Below, piece after piece: positions 1 through 15,000 of a DNA stretch of 64,000 nucleotides; the first letter of the stretch is position 1, and each line of letters opens with the position of its first letter. Source of the DNA: Mesaphorura yosii (taxonomy: Eukaryota; Arthropoda; Collembola; Poduromorpha; Tullbergiidae); NCBI GenBank assembly GCA_009869945.1, contig WIXG01000333.1, positions 21,979-85,978 of the forward strand, read 5' to 3'. A program made the translations under genes and the position numbers. The notes under the pieces were generated by a model. The model was not told where the DNA came from and did not search any database. It worked only from the letters and a program-made list of their open reading frames with translations.

Positions 1-3000
1 TACTTCGAATTCAAATCCCGAGCCTGAACTGTACAATTAGCGGGTCAGCTAATAAACTCAACAACAATTCAATCGATTTGCTGATCCAGTCTGAAGATTT
101 GAAATGTAAATAATGTCAAAGCTCGAGCAACTTTTCGACCAACTGCCTCTTGCTACGTGGCTGCAGCAGGGTCTTCTAAATTCTAATCGCTATTGAATAT
201 TCCGAGAAACAATGGACTAAACAAAGCAAGCAAATATGTGACAAGTCATCCTCTAATGATGATAGTGCAGGTGTACACAAGTTGTATGCTGCATTGCTTG
301 TCATCACTTCCACTTCTTCCCTCTCAGTTGTGTCAATAATTGCATAACGAGCAAGCAACGGGCAAACAGCTTTTGGAGCTGTCCGGTTCCACGAAGAAAC
401 GCTTAATCGGACAAAACTTCAAACACAATGTTAGCATGCTATCTTGCTGATACGCGATGGAGAGTCCAAGGTACTCTTCAGCGCAGCACTGTTCATTGAC
501 TCATATACAATCAACCTAACCAAAGTCTTTTATCACAAAACATGGCAATCTTTGTTGATGTGTCATCCTGTCATGTCATCAAACGAGGAAAAGCCACAAG
601 CACATAAAAATGGAGAAATAAATACTCACATTATTAAAATGCATACGAAAATTGATCGAGCTGTTTTAAACTAAAATAAACACTGGACATAAGACTCAGA
701 GCTCGGCTACGGGTTAAAATCAGGCTGATTTGTTTACGTTGCATCATTTTAAAGGTCCAAGAAAATCAATCAGCTCAAAATCGGTTATGAATATTCGAAT
801 CTACGCTGTTTGGTTTGATAACATTAGCGTCCATCGTCATATCCTTTCACTGATACGGATATGAAAGAGAACTTGCATGGTGTTTACTTAACCCAGCTTT
901 GGCTTTAGCAACGTTTGTTTTTGGATTATCGTAAGCAATTACAGGCTCCATTATGCGCACACGCCAGTAGCTTTCAGCCACGCTGCAGACAGATTGGAAA
1001 CATATGCTGACCATACCGTCAATTTTACTTGAAATGCGAAAAATAACCCGACTCGACATCATTCGTGCCAGATTCGCGTGTTTATATCCTGGCCTGAGCT
1101 TCAGGCTGCAACGCAGAGCTTGATAAGTTTATTTACGAGTTGATGATAACCATTTTGGCAAGCTGACTTGAATTACATGTTTCTGTGTGGTCGCAGTCAC
1201 AGGTCGGTCGTACGCTTGTACTGCAACGAATCACAATCCACATTAGCAGCAATCAGCAACACAAAACTACTGTATTAACCTACTGAATTGCTAATTATGC
1301 AAATTAAGGCAACAATACTTGAGACGATTGTAATTGGATCAAGTGCCAAGTATGAACTTGTAAGTTATGCGGCCACTCAGGTCACCGGTCAGATTTTTCA
1401 ATGTCTCTGTGTCATTTACTGCAATTTAAAAAGAAATTGTCTCTGGTAAAATTGTAGCACAGTTTCACATGAAATATGTGCACCGGCGACTTGATTGATT
1501 CGAGGCACAAGAAAAGTTAGCACACAATTAGGCCAAGAGACTCGTATGAATTATGAGCTACAAGATGTGTCAAATTATAATATTCAAGTTTTGGTCAAGA
1601 CTTATTTATTAACTCGGTAATGTCATTGAATTGTCTCGAAAGTTTTGATCTATTGCTCCAATCACAGAGATGCAATGTGCAGTAGAGTGCGATTTAAAGC
1701 CCAACTCCAAGTCTTGTTTTGTTGTTGTCACCCATAAACAAGACTGCAAAAAACCTGTTGATGAACCTTTTTGGTTAATATGTACCAGTTTTGAATGGAT
1801 TCTGCGTACATTGTAAATTATTTGTCAGTTTAGTAGTATTGTGTTGTGACTTATTCCCGTATCAATAACAATAACCAATTAACCATAACCATATTCACCT
1901 TCATATGTGGCACGGCAGGACTGGGCTGGGCCAGGACACCGCCATTAAACGAGATGGGAATGGCGAACGCGAATTGTGCCAAAGAACAAATATAACGGAT
2001 CGGACAGAGTTTACAAGCTTTTGGTTTTAAACCCACGGCTTTGGCTGAGACACGCTCGGCGTAATAAGAAAAGTGTTTTCTCTTGTTTTTGCCATACCAA
2101 AAACGTGTACACTGAGAACAACACCTTCGGCCGGTTCATTTCACCTACTCATCAATTGCGGCCTGCCTGCTTGCCTGTCAGCAACTGCCAATAAAGCAGA
2201 GCAGAGCGTGGCACCAGAGACCCAGACCCACTTGAGAAAATGGCCATTTGTGGTTTTGTGCAATATTAACACAATGCAATACTTGACATTAATGTCATAC
2301 TGCGGACTGACGACTGCGGTGAGAATTTTTTGCAATGGCCGTGCGATGTTTTCGCCCTAAATATGGGGCAGTTAGCGGCGCGGTGGGGAGGCAAACTGGT
2401 TAAGAAAGTAAATATCCTGCGACTTCGCCTGGCCTGCTCGACTTGATTAAATGAGATATGAAATGCGGACGAGAACTCATCGTCATGCGTCATGGCTAAT
2501 TACTTCTAATTAGAACCAGTAACTCTGATTAATTAGTTTTCATTGCAATGGCATGGAAAGGCAATGCAATTTCGGAGCAACCATTTATAGCTCCACTTTA
2601 TTCACCAGTTTAGAACTTCGTAAATCAATTGGTCGTACCAAATGATGATGATGATGACTGAACCAGTGAACCCAATTTGATACCGCTGCGAATGCTGTGC
2701 TCGTCTTAATAATTTTAAAACATAAAAGTCTTCACAACAACCTCAAATATTTTTTCATGATTTCTGTCTTAAGAGATCATATTCTCGTCGCACAATAATA
2801 TGCGTGCCGTTCGTATTTATATTTATGTGAAAAACGAAACAATTTATTCCCATAAAAGGTTACCATTTGATTACCGCCATTTCGACGAAACTATAAAACT
2901 AAAGTTTGTTACAAGCATGTACATACAAAGTTCATCTTCCGTGTATCTTCCACCTTTAAAGATAAACATTGTTGGCCGACTCGTATCGTATCGTGGGAAG

Positions 3001-6000
3001 TAAGTAAATTTTAAATGAACACAGCCATGCACATTGCAATGCAAGTTTAATTATGTTTCCATGTTTCAGCAAGCCTCGCCATTAGAGTAATCGCTGCATC
3101 GCTTGATCGAGGACTGAAGTTCATGCATGCGTTTGCCGAAGCCATGAGGTTAACTTTGCATTAACGTGTAACGCGATTTCCCATATCATCCTACCATTTC
3201 GTACGACGTGTTTTATTAATGAGAAAACAATGGTGGAGCCCTTTCACAGTTGTAAGCCCATAAATATTAAATGGGATACGGACATTTAAAAACTTGTACA
3301 CACCGTACGTAGCAGTGTATTTACGCATTGATTCGAATCTAATGACCCCAAGACGAAAAACAAGATTTTAAAGCATGGCGACATTACACAACAAGCGTAT
3401 AAGGAGAAGCCAAAACCCGGTTCTTGGCGTACTGCTGGTCGCATCAAGCCGTATATTTACGCAATTAAGTATCTGTCCAAGTGTAATGCTGCGCTATATC
3501 GTCTAACCGCTTCTACTTTGTAATACATCGGCGAGTTTAATTCGAGGCGTAGCGTCGGAATTATGAAAAGTCATTCTTTCTCGCGACTCGGCTCGAGACT
3601 TGTCCCAATGCCCTTATTACGCATTCACACAGAAAAGACGAAAAGACACATCATCATTAGCCTGCCTTGCCTAACTTGTCAAGTGAGTACTTGTGAGACA
3701 ACGTTCGCGATGATTTAACGCGTTATTTCACCAATCGCGCGTACATATTAAATGACATCTTGAAAAAGTTCACAACTTGACTCGGCTTTCTGGTCGTAGT
3801 GTAATAATATTTCTTTTCCTCCTGTACATATTTATGACCTCTTCTCAATTGGGCGTCTGGTCATCAACATCACCGTTGCCTTTATAAGTTAATCAAGAAT
3901 CCAAAATACAGCAAAATTACAACATCGCACAGCAGAGTGCAGGAAATGACAAAAAATTGATGACAATCAAAAGGTCAATTCACCACAGCTGCCAACCGCG
4001 TGATTTATGACGCTCGGAGAAGGAATTAGCATCAATGAATGAGCAGCAGACAGCAATAAATTGCAAAGGTTGAGAAATAACTGTGAACTTTGCTTTGGTG
4101 TGCCATTTCGCCAGCTCCATTCTTCCATTCATCAATTGCATGCAGTTTGCACATGTACGCGTCTAATTCGATTATTTTCCCGAGTATTTCATACTTGGTT
4201 TCATTGCTCTTTAATTTCAGCTTTCGATTGCTGATTGTTGAATGAGCACAAATTACTTCCTTTACAGGACGCATTCCACCTTTGCCCTCTCAATTGTGAT
4301 GTTATTAAAATCACCCTTTCGTCAATGTGCTCAATGGAAATAAAACACCGCAAGCTGAGTAGCAGATTGACCAGACTCAAGCTCCTTGCGAATTTTTAAC
4401 ACCTACAACTCCCATAAATAAAGGCAAGCAGTAAAGTGCTGCCAGTACCAAATTGCAGGTCAAAGTATCCATTAAAATGTACCAGGTTTCTCTCGCCTTT
4501 TTAATAACTCTTATGATAACGCAATTAATAAGTCCCGTTTTTTAACGCTTTATTTCTCACCACAGCGCGAAGATACGAGCAGGCAATTTCCCAGCAGCGA
4601 GCTGCGGACAAATTTTACTGTGATCTTGCTCAATTCGACATCCTTCAATCAAGGGTTAAAGGTAAACTGTACAAATATGGCAAACGAGGTTCTCAAGATC
4701 GACGATCAAGAAATTATTGCGCTCTGCAAATTGTAGAAATTAAGAAGTTCAATCGCATTCGATCAGAAATTGGACTATGAGAAAGAAAAATGAAATTGTT
4801 GTGCGCACGATTTTAATCGCAAAATAATGAGTCCGAGGTTCATCTCAGGTTCAAGTGCCATTACGAGAACGACAAGTCTCGAGTGAGATTTTATGCAATT
4901 AGGGCACATAATATACGCACCGCACTTCTGCCGTTGTTGTTTGTGTCAGACTTAATGCGTCCCATTCGCATTTTGCGTTGCCTTTTAACCCCGCTTGTAA
5001 GTGTGAGAAAAAATAGTTTCATTTCGAAACTCTCGTAACAGGATAAAATTCCATTCCATGAGTTCTCGTACAATTTCCAGCGCTTTAACTAAACATTATC
5101 TTTGAATAAACCAAAAGATTGTGTTTTCTTTTCTGGTTTCATAAAAAGTTTAGGAAACGATGCGGATGAGAAAGAAGATCACTCCGTAAGCTATTAAATT
5201 ACTTACACGCTCATGCAGCTGCATGTCTCGCGAAGAATTTCTTGGTAAGGCAAAATGTTATTGGAAAATTGGCAACTCTCACGCGAAATGCAAAAATTCA
5301 GCCGAGCGAACTGATGATTACATAAGATGAACATGTACGTACTTTAGTGTGATAGCGGGCCATAAATTCCACAAAACTACTTTGAACATGTTACATGCAC
5401 GGTGCCGAGTTGAGTTGAGATGGCTTTTATTCCGGTTCGTGTCACACAAAGACACAAAACAACACACACGAATTCACTACCCACAAATTGTTCGAGTATG
5501 TAAATAATTGCTGGCGTTCATTTCTCTTTTCTTTTAGGCGTCCGCATTTGCCTTGCATGGCCTGTCTTCAAAGTGAGATTTTTGTAATTTTATTACATAA
5601 ATATGGGATGACATTTATTTGCCGGTCTTCGACGGATAAAACACGACACTTTAATGTAAGCCTGCGAGATAAGCGTAATGTGGTCAAATGCGTTCCGAAA
5701 AAGGATTTTCGCTTTTTGTAAATGAACCTTCCTTGATTCTTGCATAGCGTTGAACTGATAAGCGAGAGAGCGAGAAAAGCCGAACGGGTAATGAATACTT
5801 TGTACTTGTTTTTTCGTGTGGATAAATGCTTGTTGCAATTTTCTAAAGATTTAATAAAAGTCAAAGGCAAGAAATAATGTTCACTGATCAATTAAATGCG
5901 AGGATTTCGACTGATGATTGGACTTCATCGTCCATTTCAAAATTCCAATCATGATCTGAACAAGATTTTCCAATTCAGTATGCAGTCAGGCATGCAAGAA

Positions 6001-9000
6001 GTCGAAATCGGAAAAGTTGATGCACTCAAAGGGTTTAAAATTCCACTTTATTAAGTAACACATACAGGACAACCTTCTTTGTCTCGCAGTCGTCTCGGTG
6101 AATGACTGACACTGGCTCTCAACACGTAGTCATGCAGCCAGTAAGTTGCCAGTTATGAAAAGTCACGTCAATTTAATAATCATGTTTTCAGAAAAGCCAA
6201 CAGCAACAGCTTAACACCGACATGCAGATTCCAATAGGATATTTCAGAGCGAGCATACACAGTTACACGACTATTATCTGGTGCCTAATTACCTACAAAA
6301 CAAAACGCAGGAATCAGATGAGCCATTGAACAAGACTTCAAGGGTTACTCTCATATTTGCATCATTGCTGATCTTGGAGATAAAGAACTAGACTTGACTT
6401 CAGGTAGGCTGATGCGATTATGATGTTCACGCATACAATGACTTGTGAAGTGAGTGTGCATTCAATTTGAGGTTTACGTTTAATTATAAATTCAGAGAAA
6501 GAACTGTGAAAAGTGCAGAATACGGAAATGCGAAATGTAAAACAACAGCACAACATACGCATAAAAGGCTCGATAATTACTGTACACGCTGCCAAAACCA
6601 TAACACAGCATAACATGAGATTAAGTCCCACTACATCGTATTGTCTGCCAGTCCAGTGTAGTAAGTGCGTGTTAATTTGATTTGATTAAATTCATATGCA
6701 AATTTATAAACGAAAATGACTCGAACCTCGCCCCGCTGCAGATAATTATTATGCTTGCAGGGTGTTGATGCTTGATTCACATTGCATATTCAGCATGCAC
6801 GTCACTGGCTCTATTGAAATGTCGCACATCATGTAATTACTCATTCGATCATTCACTCGGCTAAAAGGCTGGCTTGGCTGGCAAGTTCAGGTTAAATTAT
6901 GTATTAAAATTGCAGCCGCAGCTGTAAAATATGTGAGAAAGAAATTACACAATGGCCACAGCACCTGCGAACAGTGCAGTTATACGGTAGAACAAGTTTT
7001 GCGAAAATTCAATTATTATTCCATATATCATCTTAACCATTCTTCATTCATCTTCGTGCATTGCAAAGTTAGGCTCAGGCTCGGCTTGGTGCAGAATCGT
7101 ACAGAATCATAATTCTGTAATAATGCAATAATTAATGATAGCCCTACTACCAACTTTATTCGCATTCGTACGCTAGTCACATTATTCATCGAACGCATTG
7201 CATTGTATTGTTGGAGACTGACGTTAAGTTGAGCTCAAGACAGCAATAATGATGATTGCGATGTTGTCGTTGAATTTCTAATCAGTTTCGGATTAGCGTT
7301 CGAATTACATTAAATTATATGTGTTTTGACAGGCTACACACGAATCAAATTATGAGCCGGAGATGACAGGTCGCAAGAATCCATCAAGAAGTTGAGGCGC
7401 TCGTTCGTACTCGTGCGAAATCTGCAAGAAGATCTACTCATAAGCTCTTGAACATGAACTCGGGGCCTTGAAATCTCAGGTTGTACGTAGAGTTCAAAAT
7501 TCGTCATTCGTCAATTTCAATGCTCGCATTAAAAATAGTTAAGCAGATTAAGGATTCGCGTTGAACTATTCAGAGACGCGTACGCGTGAGTAAATGACTT
7601 TCCATACAAAAATTTGAGGATTTGTCATACCAACACCTTATACGACTGACAATCCCGAAGGAGAGCAATTCTTAATGCGCAGAGCGATTAAATACGTGAC
7701 TAAATGCGCTCGTAAGCAGTGCTCTGTTGAATATGAATACAGAAATGCGTGACAAACAAGCATGCTGATTAATAAAAGCGTGTATGCATACGTAGCACTC
7801 ATATTATATTATATGAATTATTATTGAGAGACGAGTAAATGAGTTTGAACGAAATACATTTGCTTGGTATTTCGCCATTTGCGAGAATTTGTCATCTCAA
7901 CTTTTGCGTAGAACATGTAAATCATACTATAATTTAACGTGCGAAATGCAGAATGAAATGTGCTTTAAATCACACGAAGCGTGCATGACAACACGGGCGA
8001 ACTCACGCTGCGCTGCGATGTGCGATGCGAATCTTTACTTTCAACTGGGAAGCTGCAAACTGCCACTTCCTATTCAAATTAGCAAACTATCTCTTCACAT
8101 GTTCAATGCAGAAGTCCTTAACACATTTGGCAAAAAATTAGCACAAAAATCAGATAAGATAATTGGACACAATAAACGCTGCGACGCGATAAAAGCTCGT
8201 TAAGAAGCCATTGCTCTTTGCCTTTGCCTGCTGTTTGATTAGAGCCTTTCCTTTTAATTTCGTTTTACTACCTACTTAAACAAAAGGAATTACTTAAGGG
8301 TGAAGTAGAATGGTGGAATTGGAGACACAAAGAAAACACAAGTGACAGAAAAACAAAACCGCGCATCATGGAATCTGTCTCCACTTTCTTGTGTGACACG
8401 AACCAAATTACCGAAGAACTTAAAGAAGGGTGTCTTGTGCTTGTGCAGTGCGTTGCGTGGCCTGTCTCGAATTTGAAAAGATGGGCTCTGAATTGTTGGG
8501 ACACATTCGTGACTCGATCAGATAAGACTGCTATTATGCTCACGATGCACAGGTATTCAGAAGGGAAGAATTCTTGAACCACCAACACGCAATCTGCTTT
8601 GACTTCGACTCGGGACAAATTATCAGCAGCGTGAAGCTCGAATACAGCAAGCCATAAGCCGCCGTACAATTGTCAGCATCGCATCAAACTATTGCTCTTT
8701 TCGTTTCGCGTCTTATTCTTGGGTCTTTGCGTCTCAATTATTTGAATTTGACTAATCCCTGAATAAATACCACACAAACATAAGCTCAGAAGTATGAACC
8801 TTTCAGTGACACATTTCTATTGAATTCTTTCCAATCGTGTTCTAATCCCATTTTGTATTGACACCAAATAAGAAAGAGATCATACGAATCTATGCCATGC
8901 AAGGAATGTCAATTATATTTTTATAAAAACGGCCATCTGCTATCATATTCAATATTGACACGTTTTTACTTCTGTTTTTGACACAAAACAAGTCATTGCG

Positions 9001-12000
9001 CTTATACAAATGACCGATAAGTCCAAGATTGAGGCTGTGTGGAGCGTAGACAAGCAGGAACCGAAATGGGAACACGGGAGATACATAGATGTATGCAAAT
9101 TTGTTGGGGATTAGAGCCAGTTTTGCACATTGCACGCGACAATTTATTATGAAAAGCCAGATACCTGGCAGACGTGATGGAGCTTCTTCGCCAAAAATAT
9201 TGATAGAAAATTTGGTTTGATGTATTTGCCATTATGAAAAACACGCAAAAGAATTCCCGCCTTTATTTATGTGCTCGTCACTCGTGCTGCACAGAATGAA
9301 TGCAAAATCTGCAATTAATTTTATAAATAAACGCAACGATAACAAAAAATTGGACACATTAATTCTGGCCTGGTCGTCTATTCTTGTCACACTTTGTGCC
9401 AAAACCAACCCTCTTTCGATCAGACTGCGTGGCGATGACAGAGGATGCTCAGGTTTAGCAAACCAGAGCAGTCGCAGCGGGAACGGCGCGAGCGTGAACG
9501 AGAGCGAATGTGAAAAGAGAATCACGACCGCGTGCGTGAAACAAACGAAAGAAGAGCTCATTCAGCGGATAATTAAGTGCGAAATACAATTAATTGCATT
9601 ACAAGTCATTGTCTTCAGGATGCGCTAAATGAGTCTTCCCTCGCCACCACAGCTACCAGTCAGCTCTGTTCTCATGTCTGTCATGTCAAGTAGGTTGATG
9701 CTTTTTATTTTCGCTTCGCGTCATGGTCAACTGAGCTCGTCCTGTAAGGTTCAACCCATTTTAATTTCTAGTGCATGCGACTTTTACTTTGCAGCAGCAA
9801 AAACAATGAACAAATGACCGCGTGTAAACGTGCGGCTCACATAATGCGAAAATTGTGTTTTAGTCGACTTTCATTTCATTTCTCTCGCTACTGTCACTTC
9901 TCTCTTGGCTTGGCTTCACCCAAATGATACACCCGACGTTTTATCTCAACGACTTCTGCCCTGTCCGCGCTCTTATCGCCAAGATTTCGCTGGTTTTATG
10001 CTTGATGGTCTGCAGCGGAAGCACAACATTATGAAGCTCATTATAAAGTTCGCAGCCTGTCCAGCGGCGGCTCAATCCAAGCGAACCACACACAGACGCG
10101 CTGATGTCGCTGAGAAACATAAAATGTAACAAGAGGATAGTTGAATCCACAATTTCTTATTCAGGGAGTTTGATCAATAGTTGCGATTAGATTGAGCTTT
10201 TCATTAGGAATGGGATCAAACTGTGCTCTCACGAGAGATTTCCTATCTTTGAGGTTAATTACCGTCTGTGAAAGTTCAATGAGCAATAATTATTCAGGTT
10301 ATGTCCATGATTTTCTTTTTCTCATTCTCCTCCATAACACAGCAGTGCTCTAATTTGATGCCTGGTCAATCAGCATTTATTTACAAATGTGCGTATGCTT
10401 ATAAGTGCGCAAATGCATGAGAAAAGGGTTAATGAGTATTCTCGTATCGTATTCGCATTTTAATTGCTGCTTTAATTTTGATATGAAGAAAATGTCCCTC
10501 CAATCGCTTGGCTTAAGTACACAAACTAACGCATTATTTCTTCCCACAGGTTCATTTTACTCTGTAAAGCAGCAAAAAATATAGTAAATAGTAAATTAGC
10601 GTGGTGAGAAAACTTGACTTGAATACAATGGTCGTACAGGCCCATTAAGTATATTGTTATTGCGTCGCAGTCGTACTAAACAGACACGACAGGTTGGCCA
10701 AAAATTATAAATGATCCCATCTCGCTTGATTTCTAAACTTTTTATTTCTCACCAAAACAGAAATTATACTCTCCGGAGATCGACAGGAGAGATACAAGGC
10801 AGGCTCGTTTTCGTACCGGCTCAAACATCCTGCCACGTTTCCCTTTGCCTTGCAGGTTTGTCCAGTAAATTGTAAAATGTGCTGAGCGCTGAAACAATAA
10901 AAATCTGGTTGAACAACGCTGGAACTTGTTGGATGGCGGAGACGGAAGAGACCATTTAGTCCACATGTTTACAAATACTGGAATCAGAGCTCGTTAAAGG
11001 AAATTAAGTCCACGTCTTTTTATTTCTATGTGCGTGTCTGAAACTTGTATGCTTGTGCATCTCTATTCTGTGATTTCTTTCTCCCCTTCCACTTCCATTT
11101 TGTGTGCATGATTTTTATTTAACGAATTAGATTGTCATCGCTGCACTTGCCCTTGCCTGGCTTGGGTTGAATTACTTGCCAGTTTGTTGTTGCTTGCAAG
11201 TGCGTCGTCACTCTCGGCCAAGTTCTTAGACTCTTAATTCATTGCAGCGCACATAAACTCCCAGTTGCATTGAATTGTAGAATGAGTCAAGTGCAATCGC
11301 TGCTGAATCAGATGGAAATGATTTTCTCTCCAGTATGACTTGCATTTAAACTTCCACATGACAATTGGTCCCAATCTCAGACCGTTCAATTTTTACTGAG
11401 TCCAATGGCTGACTTTTAGACCATTAAATTATCAAAGTACTGAGACATTTACACGTTTAGGCAGTTTAGCTCGTACATTTAAGTACTTCACTTTTTAACG
11501 GATTAAAAATTCATAATTTTGGTAATTCTTCGTGTTCTGTTGTTTTCTATCTCGAAAACTCGCATTTCTTGTAGAATTGAGTTTGATAAATCTTCCTTCG
11601 ATTTTTTACGTAATTTTGACGTAAGACAGTTGAATGTCAAAACGGAAGACACGAACGATATGTCAAGACGTCATGATAAAGGTCAAGAAACTAGATGAAT
11701 CGACTCAAGTGTTAAATAACCACAAAACACAAAACTTGAAACTTGCTATCATTAATTCTCAGCTTCAAAGGTTGATTCATGTCCTTATCTATCATTCGAC
11801 TCGCATTATCAGTTTCAAGTTTGGTCTTCATTCTTCAATCAATTCTTCTCTGCTTCATCGATCTCTTGGCCACGTATTGTTTGCGGTTCGCAGACTTTTT
11901 CCTTTTCCTTTCGATTCAATCGATGTGAAGCCGCAAGGTAAGGCATTTAAACGTTCGTCTTCATGTTCACGTCGCGGCCATCCCAACACATTACACCGCT

Positions 12001-15000
12001 AAGCATCATTCACGATGCATGACAATCATCATCACCATTAAGAAGACTCGCTTTTTACCACGAATACGTGCACGCTCTTTTCTTGTGTTAAATCTTCAAT
12101 CTTCGTGAATTTTTATTTATATAGCAAATGCGCCGACGATTAAAACCACGAAACACTGAAAAATGTTCGACGTGCTCCGTTCAAGTTCACTTTAAGCCAC
12201 TTCTGCAGCCGGTAACTGATCATGATCGTGAATCAGGATTTCCTTGTAAATCGTTCCAAGTGGCTTATGCTTCGGATTATTTTGCACATGCGCAAAGTGC
12301 AAACACCCCGCCCTGTGTAAGCTCACGAGAGATCCTCGAACTTGAAAGACCTGGATTGGTTAATCCCGATCCGCTTTTGCATTTTGCACGAAAAAGCACT
12401 AAATAAACCTGAAAGTTCTCTTCCTTCAACACACGGGGAAATGAACGATGAAAAATCAAAAGTGACTCACTCACTGAAATGAAAGGAGTTCTAAAAGATC
12501 TTCACATTACACGAACGAGTGCGTGCAAGGGCGAAGAATATGAGTGAAAGGTCAAAACGATCAGCATCAACCGCGATTCTCGAGAAACAAGACCAAAACC
12601 CGAGAGCAGCACAAAGTCCATTTTACTTCCATGTTTCTGAATAATCTCGCGTGTTACATAGTTTTGCTGAGAAAAACATTTACGGACAATAGAATAATAA
12701 TGAAGACGATGAGAAAAACCTGACATGGCATGGCATGGTTTTATAGTTTCGTTTTTATGTGTTTCGTGCTGGCTTCTCATAAGACCCCATGACTAATGCC
12801 AAAATAACAATAGAAGTTTTTTAAAAATAAAGCAAGAAGATGCACGTTGGATGAAATGAGTTGAAGATGAAAGAGCAGAAACTACCAGCCATTGTCATGA
12901 TGTCTATGTCTATGTCATGTCATTAGTCTGTTAGAATTAATGGTACAGCAGACACATGCATGTGATCTAGTTTCTTTCTATCTATCCGGCATTTTCAAGT
13001 TCATCCTGAATTCATGTGTCCTAAGGTTAAAGAGTATAAGGAGCATTTTAACCCAAATCTAGAGCTGAATTGTTCTAGATGGCCCACACGAACTTCGGCA
13101 TTAGGCTTTGACCTTACTGTTTGCTTCTGGTTCATAATTCCATAAAGCAGCCGCTTGATCGCATTTTCCGTAAACGCTCGAGAAAAGCGGCGTGAAGTGT
13201 AATTTAGATTGTTACAGGCGAAAAGATTAAGCGTTTAAAAGTGCTAGAATACTTGACTCATAAATTAAACTGTTGCGTCTTCCGCGCAATCTTCCAGTGA
13301 CTTGAACTTGAGTCTTGAAATGGTTTGGGTTGTCTTCAACGAAAGTGAGTACGAGCACGATGCTACAAAATTTGAACATCCTGAGAAATACTTGCATCTC
13401 GAGTCGCAAAAGCAACTTCACCTATCCCGACTGTCTTGAGCTATTGTGAGATTCTATTTCTCATCCCTTTTTCGTCTTCTATTCTCACAGGATAACACTT
13501 TGGGTGTCAACTCATTCAAAGATGAAAAAGAAAGGAGCTTTACATGTTTTATGGTTGCTTAGTTAAGATTTTCTGAACCATAACGTATGTGGTAAGGATA
13601 ACGAACCAAGAAACCACCTCATTTCGAATCTGTCTTACTCAACAACACCTTCAACAATGGGTTTCCTCCTGTCCTGTCTGACTCATCAAGACAGAGACCA
13701 AAACTTTACACTGGACTCAAATCCTGCCTTGGTTCGTGTGACTGTGACTTAATCCTATTTCTAAACAAATAAGCACGCATAATTCGTTTTATGGCTGCAT
13801 AAGTCCACCAACAACGTCAGTGTTGGTCTTGATCCAGCAACAGCGGGGCAGGGTATTGTTAAAAATTCAAGAATTAAAGATTTCAAATTCCAAGGGTAGT
13901 AAAGTTGAGGATCAGGGATGCTAACACGCACGGTACAAAGAATAAAGTGCACCTGAGCCAACCAATTCTACCGAACTAAGCAGTTCCTTCCTTCAGAAGA
14001 GGCATTGTGCATTGTGAATTAAGATGCTCACAAATTCCTCAAACTCGAATTCAAGGTCCACGCACAGTGCATGAATTGCAGATTGTACTTGATTTAATAT
14101 TACAGGTGCCGGATTGATTAAGAAATTAAGATCACAATGACCATTTAGTTCATTCTCATTCCTGGTCGTGGCCGAGGAGTCATTTATCATGATTAGGGCA
14201 ACAATGAGCAATCGAATTCCGAGAAAGAGATGTAAATGAGTCTCGTCTCCTGAGCCCAGCATCATGAAGTGCAATGATTCACTGAGAGCGTAAGGATTTA
14301 GAGATCGAGATCATGTTTCCTTAATACGCCAGACAAGATTCATAATTTGATGACTCAATGCTACGCAACGAATGAGTTGATGTGCAAAGGTGAGACTGGA
14401 TATTCATAAATTTAGACTTGTGCCTACTTCTTTACCATTTCGTCTGACATTTCTGCAAATTCATCTCACCCATGCCCAAGCATGACCGCGCAGCGCAGCA
14501 CAACTCAAGCTCACTCATTCGTTTCTGTCTCGCCTGAAATAGTCATTCGCAAAGACAATGGACGAATTCATCATAAAACTGCCTTGCGACATTGAAACGG
14601 AATTGAGTGATCGACAATGACCAAGCTTGTCGCTTCGTTGTTTACCATTTAGCAAAAGTCGAAGTTCACGGCGTGCCATTCGAATTCATTTATTATTCGC
14701 ACTCAAAGATTTCAATCTCAACGACACGACAGGCAGCTTACGACTTACACGTACACGCGGCCGTGTGAAATGGTGCTCGTTGGACTGGGCTGACTGGAAG
14801 ATGATAAGAAATTTAGACATTAGACAGGCGAAGGACAAACATCAGAACTTGGCATATAATTTGTTATGTGTGCTGCGCAAATTCGTTAATTCGTCGTACA
14901 CAATTTGACGATCATGCAACTAGATATGTGCACCCATGCATGAGCTTCAGTTTGACTCGCCCAGCCAAGTGAGATTGTGATTTACTGATCATGCCATGAT

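Noticed and set aside
113-196. 27-codon ATG frame (MSKLEQLFDQLPLATW and onward) at the left edge
   Set aside because: It is too short, with no splice or poly(A) signal tied to it.
1851-2036. Minus-strand frame containing LAQPSPAVPHMK, at first resembling a cuticle-protein start
   Set aside because: There is no acceptor before it, no true leader, and the similarity is only a few residues.
9232-9628. Long frames on both strands (119 and 109 codons)
   Set aside because: Both arise from a CpG-rich patch with few stops and show no domain.
12128-12406. 92-codon ATG frame with AATAAA overlapping its stop codon
   Set aside because: The length is common by chance in this much DNA, no domain or signal peptide is visible, and a 65-codon frame overlaps on the other strand.
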